DNA from: Flavobacteriales bacterium
Lineage (GTDB): Bacteria > Bacteroidota > Bacteroidia > CAIKAF01
NCBI GenBank assembly: GCA_026418175.1
Contig: JAOABX010000003.1
Span: 53,084-117,083, forward strand
DNA: 64,000 bases
Reading direction: 5' to 3'
The translations under genes and the position numbers were made by a program. A model generated the notes under the pieces. The model worked only from the letters and a program-made list of their open reading frames with translations, searched no databases and had not been told where the DNA came from. Positions 9,105 through 17,307 of this stretch are shown here, in pieces; position 1 is the first letter of the stretch, and every line of letters begins with the position of its first letter.

Positions 9105-10937
9105 ATGAAATATGTATTGATAATACTAGGTTGGGTTTTAAATTTAAGTTTGTTTTCCCAACAAAAAAAAGAGTTTTTTGATGAGCACTGGAAGCCCGTT
9201 GATTCTACCAAAGCAGCGTATTACCGACTTATTACTTATGATGAAAAAGGAAATCCACAAGGGGTGGTTCGTGATTTTTATATCACCGGAGAAAAACAAT
9301 GGGAAGGCCGTTTTTCGTACATAGATAAGTTGGGTGGTGGAAATGATATTGAAGAAGGAATGTGTACTTGGTATTATAAAAACGGAAAAATGTCATCTCG
9401 AGGTTTTTTTGTAAACGGTAAGATAGATGGCACCTACAAAACTTGGTTTGAAAGCGGAGCCCGAAGTTCAGAAGTACAATACAAAAACGGGGTATTGCAT
9501 GGGTTGTACATCAACTGGTACGAATCAGGAGTGCTTAGAAATTTTGCAGTGTATAATCAAGGAAATTTAGTGGGAAATACCAGTTTGCTTTGCGATGAAT
9601 TTAACCAAAGTTGTACACGAACATTTACACAAAATTTTTCAAAGCCTGAGGCATCTCTGTATGGGGAAAAAACTAAAATAAAAAAAGATAGATACAGTGA
9701 TTTTAGCATTGATTGGTCGCAGTATTTATCGTATGCTATGTATGGTGAAAGCGACAACAACATGTGGCCGCAAACCAAAGACAAGCAGGCAGTATCAAAA
9801 ATGACAAATTATGGGTATCTTATAAAAACGGGCAAGGCAGACGGGTTTCGTTTAATTCATCACCCCATTGATTATTCCAGCAGTTTTGATTTGGATGTAA
9901 GTTATTTTGTGGGTAAAGGCAATTTGAATTCCATGCATGGTTTTGTATGGGGGTATCAGGACGAAAAAAATTATTATTACTTCCGTCTTTCTGGGCATGG
10001 AAGTTATGTGATTGGGGCGATGCGAAATGGAAAAAATGAATTATTTCATCAAGCGTCAACACTTTTATATGATAGTGAGTCTGATGTTGGTAATTATCTT
10101 GGTATTACCCATCAAGACGATAGTTTGGAGTTTTTTATTGGATTTGCTTCTGTGTACCGGATGCCCTGTCCTGAATTGTTGGGAAATACAGTGGGATTTG
10201 TAGTTGGGCCCGAATCCGAAGTTTATTTTACTTCTTTTTCAACCGTTGAAAAGATTGATCCACCCTTTGTTTCACCCGATCTGGATGTACAATCAATACG
10301 TAAAAAAACATGGAAAGGAAATGGTTCCGGATTTTTCATTTCTACACTGGGCCATATTGTAACCAATTACCATGTAATTGATAAAGCCAAAGAAATAGAA
10401 ATTGATATTCTCCGTGATGGCAAACAGGTTTCATATCAATGTGAGGTTTTAATTACTGATAAAACCAACGACCTGGCGATAATTCAGGTAAAAGATCCTT
10501 CGTTTATTCCATTTAGCGAAATACCATATAGTTTAAAAACATCGCTGGCTGAAGTAGGGACTCCGGTTTTTGCTTTGGGATATCCATTAGCGTTATCTAC
10601 TCTAGGAACAGAATTAAAATTTACTGAAGGCACTGTGAATTCGCGTACTGGAAAAGAGGGGATAATTAGTGCGTATCAGGTATCGGCACCCGTTCAGCCA
10701 GGCAATAGTGGCGGACCTTTGTTTGATTATGAAGGAAATGTTCTTGGGGTGATTAACGAAAAATTATTTTTGGCCGACAATGTGGCCTTCGCCATTAAGT
10801 CTAATTACATTATAAACTTGATTGATTTGCTCCCATCGGTCCCTGATTATCCAAAATCATCTCGTATGAAAGGAATGCCACCCACTGAGCAGGTGAAATT
10901 ACTCCGATCATTCATCCCTTTGATAAAGGTGAAATAG
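9105..10937 (+). CDS. Secreted MORN-repeat / LamG-like / trypsin-like protease fusion
   Basis: The 610-residue protein starts with a signal peptide (to about LSLFSQ). Residues ~35-165 carry MORN/YwqK-type repeats (GMCTWYYKNGKMSSRG, GTYKTWFESGA, GLYINWYESGVLRN). Residues ~225-390 look like a LamG/DUF1080-type beta sandwich. Residues ~395-590 form an S1 (trypsin/DegP-like) serine protease with a complete triad: His423 (TNYHVID), Asp456 (TNDLA) and Ser535 (GNSGGP). No PDZ domain follows. It is predicted to be periplasmic or surface exposed. The substrate is unknown; the repeats may bind membrane or partner proteins (inference). It is monocistronic and divergent from hldD. Confidence 0.9.
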   Translation: MKYVLIILGWVLNLSLFSQQKKEFFDEHWKPVDSTKAAYYRLITYDEKGNPQGVVRDFYITGEKQWEGRFSYIDKLGGGNDIEEGMCTWYYKNGKMSSRGFFVNGKIDGTYKTWFESGARSSEVQYKNGVLHGLYINWYESGVLRNFAVYNQGNLVGNTSLLCDEFNQSCTRTFTQNFSKPEASLYGEKTKIKKDRYSDFSIDWSQYLSYAMYGESDNNMWPQTKDKQAVSKMTNYGYLIKTGKADGFRLIHHPIDYSSSFDLDVSYFVGKGNLNSMHGFVWGYQDEKNYYYFRLSGHGSYVIGAMRNGKNELFHQASTLLYDSESDVGNYLGITHQDDSLEFFIGFASVYRMPCPELLGNTVGFVVGPESEVYFTSFSTVEKIDPPFVSPDLDVQSIRKKTWKGNGSGFFISTLGHIVTNYHVIDKAKEIEIDILRDGKQVSYQCEVLITDKTNDLAIIQVKDPSFIPFSEIPYSLKTSLAEVGTPVFALGYPLALSTLGTELKFTEGTVNSRTGKEGIISAYQVSAPVQPGNSGGPLFDYEGNVLGVINEKLFLADNVAFAIKSNYIINLIDLLPSVPDYPKSSRMKGMPPTEQVKLLRSFIPLIKVK

Positions 10938-10954
10938 TTCACAAGCCATAAGGC

Positions 10955-10996
10955 GCCATTTTGGCACAAAAAAACGCAACAAGGCGACATTTTGTC
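10955..10996 (+). promoter_or_regulatory. Two helically phased palindromes upstream of hsp20
   Basis: GCCA-TTT-TGGC (10955-10965) and GACA-TTT-TGTC (10986-10996) share the flank AGGCG and lie exactly 31 bp apart, about three helical turns. Such paired sites are typical of a dimeric regulator. They precede the Hsp20-family gene on the same strand. Confidence 0.5.
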
Positions 10997-11009
10997 TCGT
11001 ATTTTACTG

Positions 11010-11024
11010 TGGCATATCCATTGA
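11010..11024 (+). promoter_or_regulatory. Possible sigma-54-like -24/-12 element before hsp20
   Basis: TGGCAT, five bases, then TTGA resembles the sigma-54 consensus TGGCAC-N5-TTGC with two mismatches, one in the -12 GC. It would start transcription ~20 nt before the ATG at 11057. No window evidence shows that rpoN is present. Confidence 0.3.
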
Positions 11025-11056
11025 TGCTCGCTTGGCGTAAACTAATTTTAAAACCT

Positions 11057-11491
11057 ATGCGTATGTTAAGTACATTAAATCCGATAAAATCAGATTTTTT
11101 AACGGTACACAATTTTTTACAAAATGAATTAAAACATATATTTGAGCCTGAAATCAGAATGGGCTCCTTACCGGTGAACATTCTGGAAACTGATGACCGT
11201 TTTTTGATAGAGTTGGTGGCGCCTGGTTTTCAAAAAAGTGAATTTTCTATTGAATTAGAAAAGCAACTTTTAACGATTCGAGCTGAGCGCCAGGAAGAGA
11301 AACAAGATCAAACTTCCAAATTCCACACTCGTCAATTTATCGCTCACAGTTTCACCCGTTCTTTCAGAATTCCAGAAAGTGTAGATGAAGATAAAATTTC
11401 AGCAAGCTACGATGCAGGAGTTTTGATGGTAACATTACCAAAGAAAAAAAATGAATCATCCGATACAAAAAAATTAATCGGAGTTCAGTAA
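11057..11491 (+). CDS. Small heat-shock protein, Hsp20/alpha-crystallin family
   Basis: The product is a 144-residue ATP-independent holdase chaperone of the cytoplasm. The alpha-crystallin domain covers about residues 38-135, beginning PVNILETDDRFLIELVAPGF and closing with the GVLMVTLPK beta-9 strand. A short charged tail ends in IGV, an IxV-like oligomerisation motif. The start is taken at ATG 11057 (or 11063). The frame is open further up to a TTG at 10961, but that stretch holds the palindromic regulatory region and does not look coding. A strong terminator follows. Confidence 0.92.
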   Translation: MRMLSTLNPIKSDFLTVHNFLQNELKHIFEPEIRMGSLPVNILETDDRFLIELVAPGFQKSEFSIELEKQLLTIRAERQEEKQDQTSKFHTRQFIAHSFTRSFRIPESVDEDKISASYDAGVLMVTLPKKKNESSDTKKLIGVQ

Positions 11492-11524
11492 ACATATTTA
11501 AAATTTGGATGGTTAGGGTTGATT

Positions 11525-11564
11525 AGTAACGGTCCCGCACTTTGTGGCGGGATTGTTACTTTTT
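11525..11564 (+). terminator. Terminator after hsp20
   Basis: The arms 11525-11538 and 11547-11560 pair over 14 bp with two G-T pairs, enclose an 8-base loop, and are followed by TTTTT. This isolates hsp20 from the next gene. Confidence 0.85.
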
Positions 11565-11587
11565 ATACCTGCTTAAAACTTATAGCA

Positions 11588-11839
11588 ATGAGTAATTTTA
11601 GAATTATGATTAATGGCACACGGGCTACTCGCAAGGCTGCCTTGTATGCCGGTTTTTTCTTGCTGATTACCGGTTTATTGATATTTGCATATCCTAAAAT
11701 CTTTGCATTTGTGGTAGCCGGAATCCTTTGTCTGCTGGGGCTTATCATTACCATTACGGCACTTACCATGCGTACCAATGTGCATAGTAAGCAAAATCAA
11801 ACAGAAGATACAGATTACGAAGAACTGGAAAATTCATAA
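11588..11839 (+). CDS. Small inner-membrane protein, two TM segments
   Basis: The 83-residue product has two adjacent hydrophobic segments (about residues 15-35 and 38-60), a short basic N terminus (MINGTRATRKAA) and an acidic hydrophilic tail. ATG 11588 is preferred over the in-frame TTG at 11519, because the upstream stretch is the hsp20 terminator. No family recognised. It is separate from hsp20 because of that terminator. Confidence 0.6.
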   Translation: MSNFRIMINGTRATRKAALYAGFFLLITGLLIFAYPKIFAFVVAGILCLLGLIITITALTMRTNVHSKQNQTEDTDYEELENS

Positions 11840-11867
11840 AGAAATATTCCTGCGAATGGAATGAGGT

Positions 11868-12404
11868 TTACTGTACTTTTTTCAGCACCAGATACTGGCT
11901 GTTGTTGTCTATGGCCATTTTCATACGTCCGTCAGAAAGCCACTCCACAGGCAATTTATCGTCTTGTTTTTGATCTCCTTTAGTAACGCTTCGCTCAATG
12001 CTGGATGTTTTTTCATCAAATTTATATGTTCCTTCCAGAGAAACAGCCGTCATGTTTCCCCGCTCATTCCACGAGTGTAATTTAAATATTCCGTTTTTAC
12101 CAAATTCATACTTGGTTTCGAAAAGAATTTTCAGCAGGTTTTCCGATTCCTGAACTGATTTTAATGAGTCTTCAGGCGTAAACTCAATTTCGTTCATTTG
12201 ATAATAGTTTCGGTCTTCTGCCAGGCCTTGTGCAATCAATGAATCTTTCTTACTGGCATCCAATATAATGTTTCCTTTATCATCAAGAACCTGTTCTACC
12301 TGCCAGGTGCCTAGCAGCTGATCTAATTTGCTGTTTTTGCTTCCGCACGAAACGGCTATTAGGGTTGTTACAATAATTAATAAATGGATACGGATAGTTT
12401 TCAT
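11868..12404 (-). CDS. Lipoprotein, lipocalin-like
   Basis: A signal peptide ends in a lipobox (IAVSC, Cys at about residue 20). LLGTWQVEQV and a series of short beta strands follow (YEFGKNGIFKLHSW, LEGTYKFDEKTSSI, MKMAIDNNSQYLVLKKV). This matches the layout of lipocalin-like domain lipoproteins of Bacteroidota, whose ligands are mostly unknown. Length is 178 residues. It is convergent with the small membrane protein gene and divergent from the paralogue pair. Confidence 0.78.
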   Translation of the reverse strand: MKTIRIHLLIIVTTLIAVSCGSKNSKLDQLLGTWQVEQVLDDKGNIILDASKKDSLIAQGLAEDRNYYQMNEIEFTPEDSLKSVQESENLLKILFETKYEFGKNGIFKLHSWNERGNMTAVSLEGTYKFDEKTSSIERSVTKGDQKQDDKLPVEWLSDGRMKMAIDNNSQYLVLKKVQ

Positions 12405-12483
12405 GATTGAATAATTTAAACCAAAAGTATGTTGTTTTTATTAATAAGCAATACATATTACTGTTTTGTGTACTTTAGTAATA

Positions 12484-14070
12484 ATGAAATTCACTAAATC
12501 ATATCTTTGGGTTATATTCCTTGTGGTTTTCACCTCTGCTTTTTCTCAATCGTATACTATTCATTGGGGGCCAGTACACAAAATAGGCGGAAGAGATTAT
12601 ATTGAAGGAATTATCAAAAGCGACTCTTTGGGATTTTTTGTACTTCGAAGCTACTATAACGCGTTGAGTGATCGGTTTACATTTCTGGATTATTATTCCA
12701 TGGAAACGATGAATCGTTCATTTTCCTCAGCATTGGTTTATCCAGAATCCAACAAAGAAGTAAACATTCCTTTTCGCCTGTATTTTGAAGACTTGTATCG
12801 GGTAGGCACAAAGAGCGTATTGTTTATGACCAGCTATAATCACGAAAAAGACAGGCATTCGGCCTTTGCACAAATTTTGAATATGAATGGTAAGCCAGAA
12901 GGTCCGGTAATAGAACTGGCAAAGATTAAAGCCGAACGAAAATCCAACCGCGGCAAGTTTCATTTTACCACATCGCCCAACCGGCAGTATGTGCTGGTAT
13001 ACAATCACGAGCCGTTTGACCAGTACAACGATGAAAAGTTTGGCTTTACGGTGGTTGATACTGCATTTCAGCCGGTGTGGAGCAACGAGTATTCATTGCC
13101 TTACAAGTCACAGAATTTTATTCCCGAAGATTACCGTATTGATAATCACGGAAACGCCTATATGCTCTCCAAAGTATTTTTTACCAAAGAGCAAGAGCGG
13201 GAAAAAATGCTTAAAGGTTCAAATTATTACTATACAATACTACGTTTTCAGCCTGAAGATGAAAAAAACCAGTTTCAGGAATATGTTATTCGCTTAAAAG
13301 ATAAACATGTGGTGAATGCATCCATGCGTATAAGCCCTAGTAATGATTTGGTAGTAGCTGGGTATTATGCGGATGATAAAAACTTAAATAAAATAACCGG
13401 ATTATACTATTTTACTTTTCCTATGGGGGCAACTGCCCCAAGCCGTATTAGCATGCACAGCCTGCCGGAAGGTTTTATTCCCGATTTTCAAACCGATGTA
13501 CCTTCACGATTTGGAGAAGAGGGCGAACCACAGTTAATCAATACCCAGTTTATTTTTCTTGAAGACGGTTCGCAATTGTTGGTTACTGAACATACGTTAG
13601 TTACAGAAACCTGTTTTACAGATTTTAGAACAGCGCTTACTACATGTAATTATAACTATTATTTCAACGATATTTTTGTTATAAAAATTGGCGTGGACGA
13701 AACCGTGAAATGGAAAATTAAAATCCCCAAAAGACAGTTAACTAGAAATGACGGTGGGATATATTCCTCCTTTTCACTAGGCATTATCGATGGGCGTTTA
13801 GTGATTTTATTTAATGACCATCCTAAAAATTTAGAATTAAAAAATGACCGAGGCTTACTGTTTATGAATGACCCCAAAAAAGCTACGGTTGTATTAGTAG
13901 AAATTGATGCCCAAGGACAGGTAAAAAAACAAGCATTGTTTTCAAATGACAAGCGCAAAACCTGGTTTCGTCCGCGTATTGTTCATCAACCCAGCTCCAA
14001 TACGTTGTTAATTTGTACATCCCGCCTTCGCCAAATGGCATTTGCAAGGATTCAAGTTAATGCTCCTTAA
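12484..14070 (+). CDS. Secreted propeller-like protein, paralogue A
   Basis: The 528-residue product has a signal peptide cleaved near TSAFSQ. The rest is beta-rich with regularly spaced strands, as in a propeller. It is a clear paralogue of the next gene: shared stretches include SPNRQYVLVYNH, a YNDEKF motif, FQPVWSNEYSLPYK, YYFNDIFVIKI, IPKRQ and LVILFNDHPKNL. Two cysteines 11 residues apart just before YYFNDI are conserved in both copies and could form a disulfide. ATG 12484 is preferred to the GTG/ATG codons upstream because the signal peptide starts there. No known function. Confidence 0.8.
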   Translation: MKFTKSYLWVIFLVVFTSAFSQSYTIHWGPVHKIGGRDYIEGIIKSDSLGFFVLRSYYNALSDRFTFLDYYSMETMNRSFSSALVYPESNKEVNIPFRLYFEDLYRVGTKSVLFMTSYNHEKDRHSAFAQILNMNGKPEGPVIELAKIKAERKSNRGKFHFTTSPNRQYVLVYNHEPFDQYNDEKFGFTVVDTAFQPVWSNEYSLPYKSQNFIPEDYRIDNHGNAYMLSKVFFTKEQEREKMLKGSNYYYTILRFQPEDEKNQFQEYVIRLKDKHVVNASMRISPSNDLVVAGYYADDKNLNKITGLYYFTFPMGATAPSRISMHSLPEGFIPDFQTDVPSRFGEEGEPQLINTQFIFLEDGSQLLVTEHTLVTETCFTDFRTALTTCNYNYYFNDIFVIKIGVDETVKWKIKIPKRQLTRNDGGIYSSFSLGIIDGRLVILFNDHPKNLELKNDRGLLFMNDPKKATVVLVEIDAQGQVKKQALFSNDKRKTWFRPRIVHQPSSNTLLICTSRLRQMAFARIQVNAP

Positions 14071-14095
14071 TGCTTGGTAATAACGTCAGTATTTC

Positions 14096-14103
14096 TATTT
14101 TTG
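14096..14103 (+). promoter_or_regulatory. -7 element (TATTTTTG) of paralogue B
   Basis: TATTTTTG matches TAnnTTTG and ends 19 nt before the ATG at 14123, so paralogue B may have its own start besides read-through from paralogue A. Confidence 0.45.
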
Positions 14104-14122
14104 AATCAAATTTTATGAATCC

Positions 14123-15703
14123 ATGATTAAACGTATTAGTATTATTATTCTATTATTTATACCAGTTTTTGCATTAAATCTCAATGCTCAGCAAGCCGAA
14201 GCAGAATGGGGAACTCCATTTAAACAAACTCGTTGGGGCGGCTTTGATGAAATATTGGGTGAGACATCCGATGGATTTTTTGTAACAAGAAAAAAAATAA
14301 CAGGGCTAACCACCTATGATTTATATATCGAAAAATATTCAAAAGAAAATTTTGCTTTAGAATTTTCAACGGCTGTATATACTGAAAAATTGTACAGCGA
14401 AAGTTCAAAGAAAAATCGCCACATGGAGGTAAATGGTACACTCATGCTCAATGAAAACATTGTAGTTTTTATTTCTGAATACGATAAAAAAGAAGATACC
14501 TACACTTCCTATGCACAAAAAGTAAATTTAAACGGAGAGCTTGATGGAGGATTGATAACCTTGGATGTATATAAAACTCCTGAAAAATCACTTCGCGGAC
14601 GCTACGAATTTGCATCTTCGCCCGATAAAAAACATGTTATTCTGTATCATAAGCGTCCATTTAAAATTTACAATGATGAAAAATTTAAAATAAAAAAGTT
14701 TACAGAAGAACTTCAACCGGTATGGGAAAAAGAATTTGTGTTTCCATACAAGGATAAAGATTTTAATTTAACGAAAATAGCCGTTATGAATGATGGCTAT
14801 GTATATATGCTGGCCCGCATCTTTTTAGATAATGAAGAAGCCCGTGAAAAGAAAAATAATAAAGAGGCAACATATTATTACAAGCTCCTTTCTTTTGCAG
14901 ATACCGATACCATTCAAGAGGAAAAACTGAAAGAAACTGATATTAGTATTTCGAAAAAATGGATTACTGATGTAGCCTTTACTATTAGAAATGACGAGAT
15001 TATTTGTGCTGGGTTTTATGCCGATAAAAAAGACATGGCAGTGAATGGTATGTTCTTTTTGCGCATAGAACGTACTACCGGAAAGATTAGAGCTCAGGAT
15101 ACAGAAGAATTTTCCAAAACTTTTTTAGCAGAATTTTTGGGTGATAAAAAAGCTGAACGTGGGGTAGGGCTTCGCGATTTTGAGCTTCATGATTTGATTT
15201 TAAATAATGATGGTAGTGTGGTACTTGTAGCTGAACAATCGTTTATTAAAACGGTGTGTACTACCGACTCTAGAGGATTTACTCGTTGTCAGGACTATTA
15301 CTATTTTAATGATATTTTGGTTGTAAGCATTAACAGCAAAGGAGAAATAGAGTGGAATGCCCGGGTTCCCAAGCGCCAGATGGATACGCAAGGGGGGTAT
15401 TATTTATCTTATGCCATGGCAGTAAAAGGAGAAAAGTTATACTTTTTGTATAATGAAAACCCCAAAAATCTGACGGTAACCGATCCGCGTTTACTTAAGT
15501 TTGTGAACATCCCCAAGTCTGTAGCAGTGCTGGCAGAAGTTAATTCAAAAGGAGAAGTAAGCCGCGATGCATTATTTACAGCCAAAGAATTGAATAAAGT
15601 GTATATGCGTCCTAAAATGTGCCAGCAAATTAATTCCAACGAAATGATCATCTTTGCTATAAATGGTAAAAACAATATGTGGGGTAAGCTAAAGTTGTAT
15701 TAA
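14123..15703 (+). CDS. Secreted propeller-like protein, paralogue B
   Basis: This 526-residue protein has a signal peptide ending near LNAQ and parallels the preceding gene over its whole length: WGTPFKQTRWGGFDEI, SSPDKKHVILYHKRPF, YNDEKFKIKKF, LQPVWEKEFVFPYKD, the cysteine pair 10 residues apart before YYYFNDILVV, and VPKRQ. The pair arose by tandem duplication with strong later divergence. Export to the periplasm or surface is inferred. There is no sorting domain, so T9SS export is not supported. Function unknown. Confidence 0.8.
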   Translation: MIKRISIIILLFIPVFALNLNAQQAEAEWGTPFKQTRWGGFDEILGETSDGFFVTRKKITGLTTYDLYIEKYSKENFALEFSTAVYTEKLYSESSKKNRHMEVNGTLMLNENIVVFISEYDKKEDTYTSYAQKVNLNGELDGGLITLDVYKTPEKSLRGRYEFASSPDKKHVILYHKRPFKIYNDEKFKIKKFTEELQPVWEKEFVFPYKDKDFNLTKIAVMNDGYVYMLARIFLDNEEAREKKNNKEATYYYKLLSFADTDTIQEEKLKETDISISKKWITDVAFTIRNDEIICAGFYADKKDMAVNGMFFLRIERTTGKIRAQDTEEFSKTFLAEFLGDKKAERGVGLRDFELHDLILNNDGSVVLVAEQSFIKTVCTTDSRGFTRCQDYYYFNDILVVSINSKGEIEWNARVPKRQMDTQGGYYLSYAMAVKGEKLYFLYNENPKNLTVTDPRLLKFVNIPKSVAVLAEVNSKGEVSRDALFTAKELNKVYMRPKMCQQINSNEMIIFAINGKNNMWGKLKLY

Positions 15704-15760
15704 TTTAATCAGATCAGAGCACTCTGTTTTGGGGAACCACAATATGATAGAATGATTGAA

Positions 15761-16705
15761 TTAAAACTCCAGTTCGTTGTATTCAACCGTATGGGAATAT
15801 ACTTTGGCTCCAGAAACATTAAAGATTTCAAAAATTAACTTTTGGTTTGTCCAATCAATACTGATCATTCCGGCATGAGGCTCTAGTATGGGATTTCCAA
15901 TGTGGTTTGTATTATGGCGTGGAGATTCTTCGATTTGAGTAAGGCCACTGGAGGTGAAATCGTAAATTGGATACAACCCATTCCAGTCTCTTTTTGAAAG
16001 TTCAGCATAATGTACATCTCCACTCATAAATATCAAATGTTCTGCTTGAGTTTCTTGAATTAAGTTTACCATTCGCTGAACTTCCAGTGGGTAATTATCC
16101 CAAGTTTCCCAGCCATTTAATTCTGCACCAAACTGAGTACTGCTGCAAACAATTCGTGATGTTGCCGGCTTAAGTAACTGTTGTTCCAACCAAGCCCATT
16201 GTTCATTTCCAAGCATCGTGGCAGCGGGTGAAGGGTTTGCCACATGGTTTCCATTTACTTCTACGTATGAAATTCTTAAAGTTTGGCAATCTAATAGCAA
16301 TATTTGTATCCGATGGGTAGAATTACCCATATATACGGCATGTTAAATACTTGCATGATTCAAACGAGAACTAGTATCCGGTTCTCCCCAAAATTCAAGA
16401 AAAATTTCTTTAGAAGTTTCTTTCAATGCATATTCTAGTTATGCATTATTTAATCCATAGTCATGATTTTCTCATGTTGCTAAAACGGGAATGTGTGAAA
16501 TAAGATTTTGAAATTCGTTTTTGCAGCTTAATTTGCTGTATTCATTTCGCATCTCATCCATGTATTGGGTATCACAGTAAACATTGTCGCCCCAATAAAT
16601 AAAGATGTCTGGATATTTTGATACGATGGTATTTAGAATAGGCTGGGGTTTGTTTTCATTGGCACATGATCCCCATGCAATTTTTGTAACAACCCCTTGG
16701 GGCAT
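15761..16705 (-). pseudogene. PhoD-like metallophosphatase, interrupted by three in-frame stops
   Basis: The whole span stays in one reading frame. It begins IAWGSCANEN and keeps the GDNVYCDT motif, VLAT, then a TGA where the intact paralogue (26557-27597) has the Trp of WDDHDYG. ENHDYGLNNA and a TAA follow, then ETSKEIFLEFWGEP, ASI and a second TAA at a Tyr site, then the rest of the phosphatase (QILLLDCQ, STQFGAE, MSGDVHYAE, YPIYDFTSSGLT). The stops are at 16472-16474, 16427-16429 and 16346-16348. The first metal-site Asp pair has also decayed (DDHD to ENHD). No signal peptide is visible. It is a decayed copy of a PhoD-type gene. Confidence 0.88.
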
Positions 16706-16808
16706 TGTATGAAAATTACGATCGCAGAAGGTATTATTCTAATGTTTGCACGATATAATTATTACTCATAAGCATAAAATAACCTTAAATTCTAATCCCA
16801 ATTTCATG

Positions 16809-17303
16809 TTACTGAATTTTTATTTTGTACTCTTTAATAAATTCCTTACGGGATTGTTCAAATTCGCCCACAATAATTTTTTCTCGCCGATCAATGCTAT
16901 TTAAAATTTCGCTGAATTCATCCAGTTCCTTGTCGGGTAAAACTCCAAAAGCTGCATGTGATAAAATTTCTACCAATCGGGCGTAGTCATTTTCAAAAAC
17001 AGTTTTGTAAAAAAACAACAAATCGCAGGTTGCATCCCTTAATGCTTGGTCTTTGTTGTTGTATGGCTCCAGCTGTTTTAAGGTTTTATAAGAGTTTTCA
17101 ATTTGTGATAATAATATTTTACGGGCACTGTCGGCTTTTTTATAATCTAACTCAACCAAGGCATGAGCTAGTATTGTGTCATTGCCTACAGCTTGAGTCA
17201 GCCGATCAATCACATAATCGTAATAAGCTTGGGCAGTTTTAATTTGACACTTTGCACTTGTATAAACCACTAAAGAAAAAATTAAAATAATTAGCCGTTT
17301 CAT
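16809..17303 (-). CDS. Small secreted helical protein, unknown function
   Basis: The product has 164 residues, with a signal peptide ending near SAKCQ and then an almost wholly helical, charged protein. It may resemble the LIC11966-type surface protein family (weak, from layout only). Its start lies 4 bases after the stop of the YhcH-RdgB fusion gene, so the two are probably one transcript. A role linked to that gene is not supported by anything in the sequence. A cysteine near the N terminus (KCQ) could be a lipobox, but the preceding residues fit poorly. Confidence 0.7.
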   Translation of the reverse strand: MKRLIILIFSLVVYTSAKCQIKTAQAYYDYVIDRLTQAVGNDTILAHALVELDYKKADSARKILLSQIENSYKTLKQLEPYNNKDQALRDATCDLLFFYKTVFENDYARLVEILSHAAFGVLPDKELDEFSEILNSIDRREKIIVGEFEQSRKEFIKEYKIKIQ

Positions 17304-17307
17304 CAGA

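Noticed and set aside
10961..11056. N-terminal extension of the Hsp20 gene from a TTG
   Set aside because: The stretch holds the palindromes and promoter-like element. The product would add sequence not seen in Hsp20 proteins.
15704..15740. Short inverted repeat (CAGAGCACTCTG) after paralogue B followed by TTTT
   Set aside because: The usable stem is only 4-5 bp, too weak to call a terminator.
15761..16705. Stop-codon recoding (such as selenocysteine) in the PhoD-like copy
   Set aside because: Two of the three stops are TAA and the metal-site residues next to the TGA have changed too, so decay is simpler.
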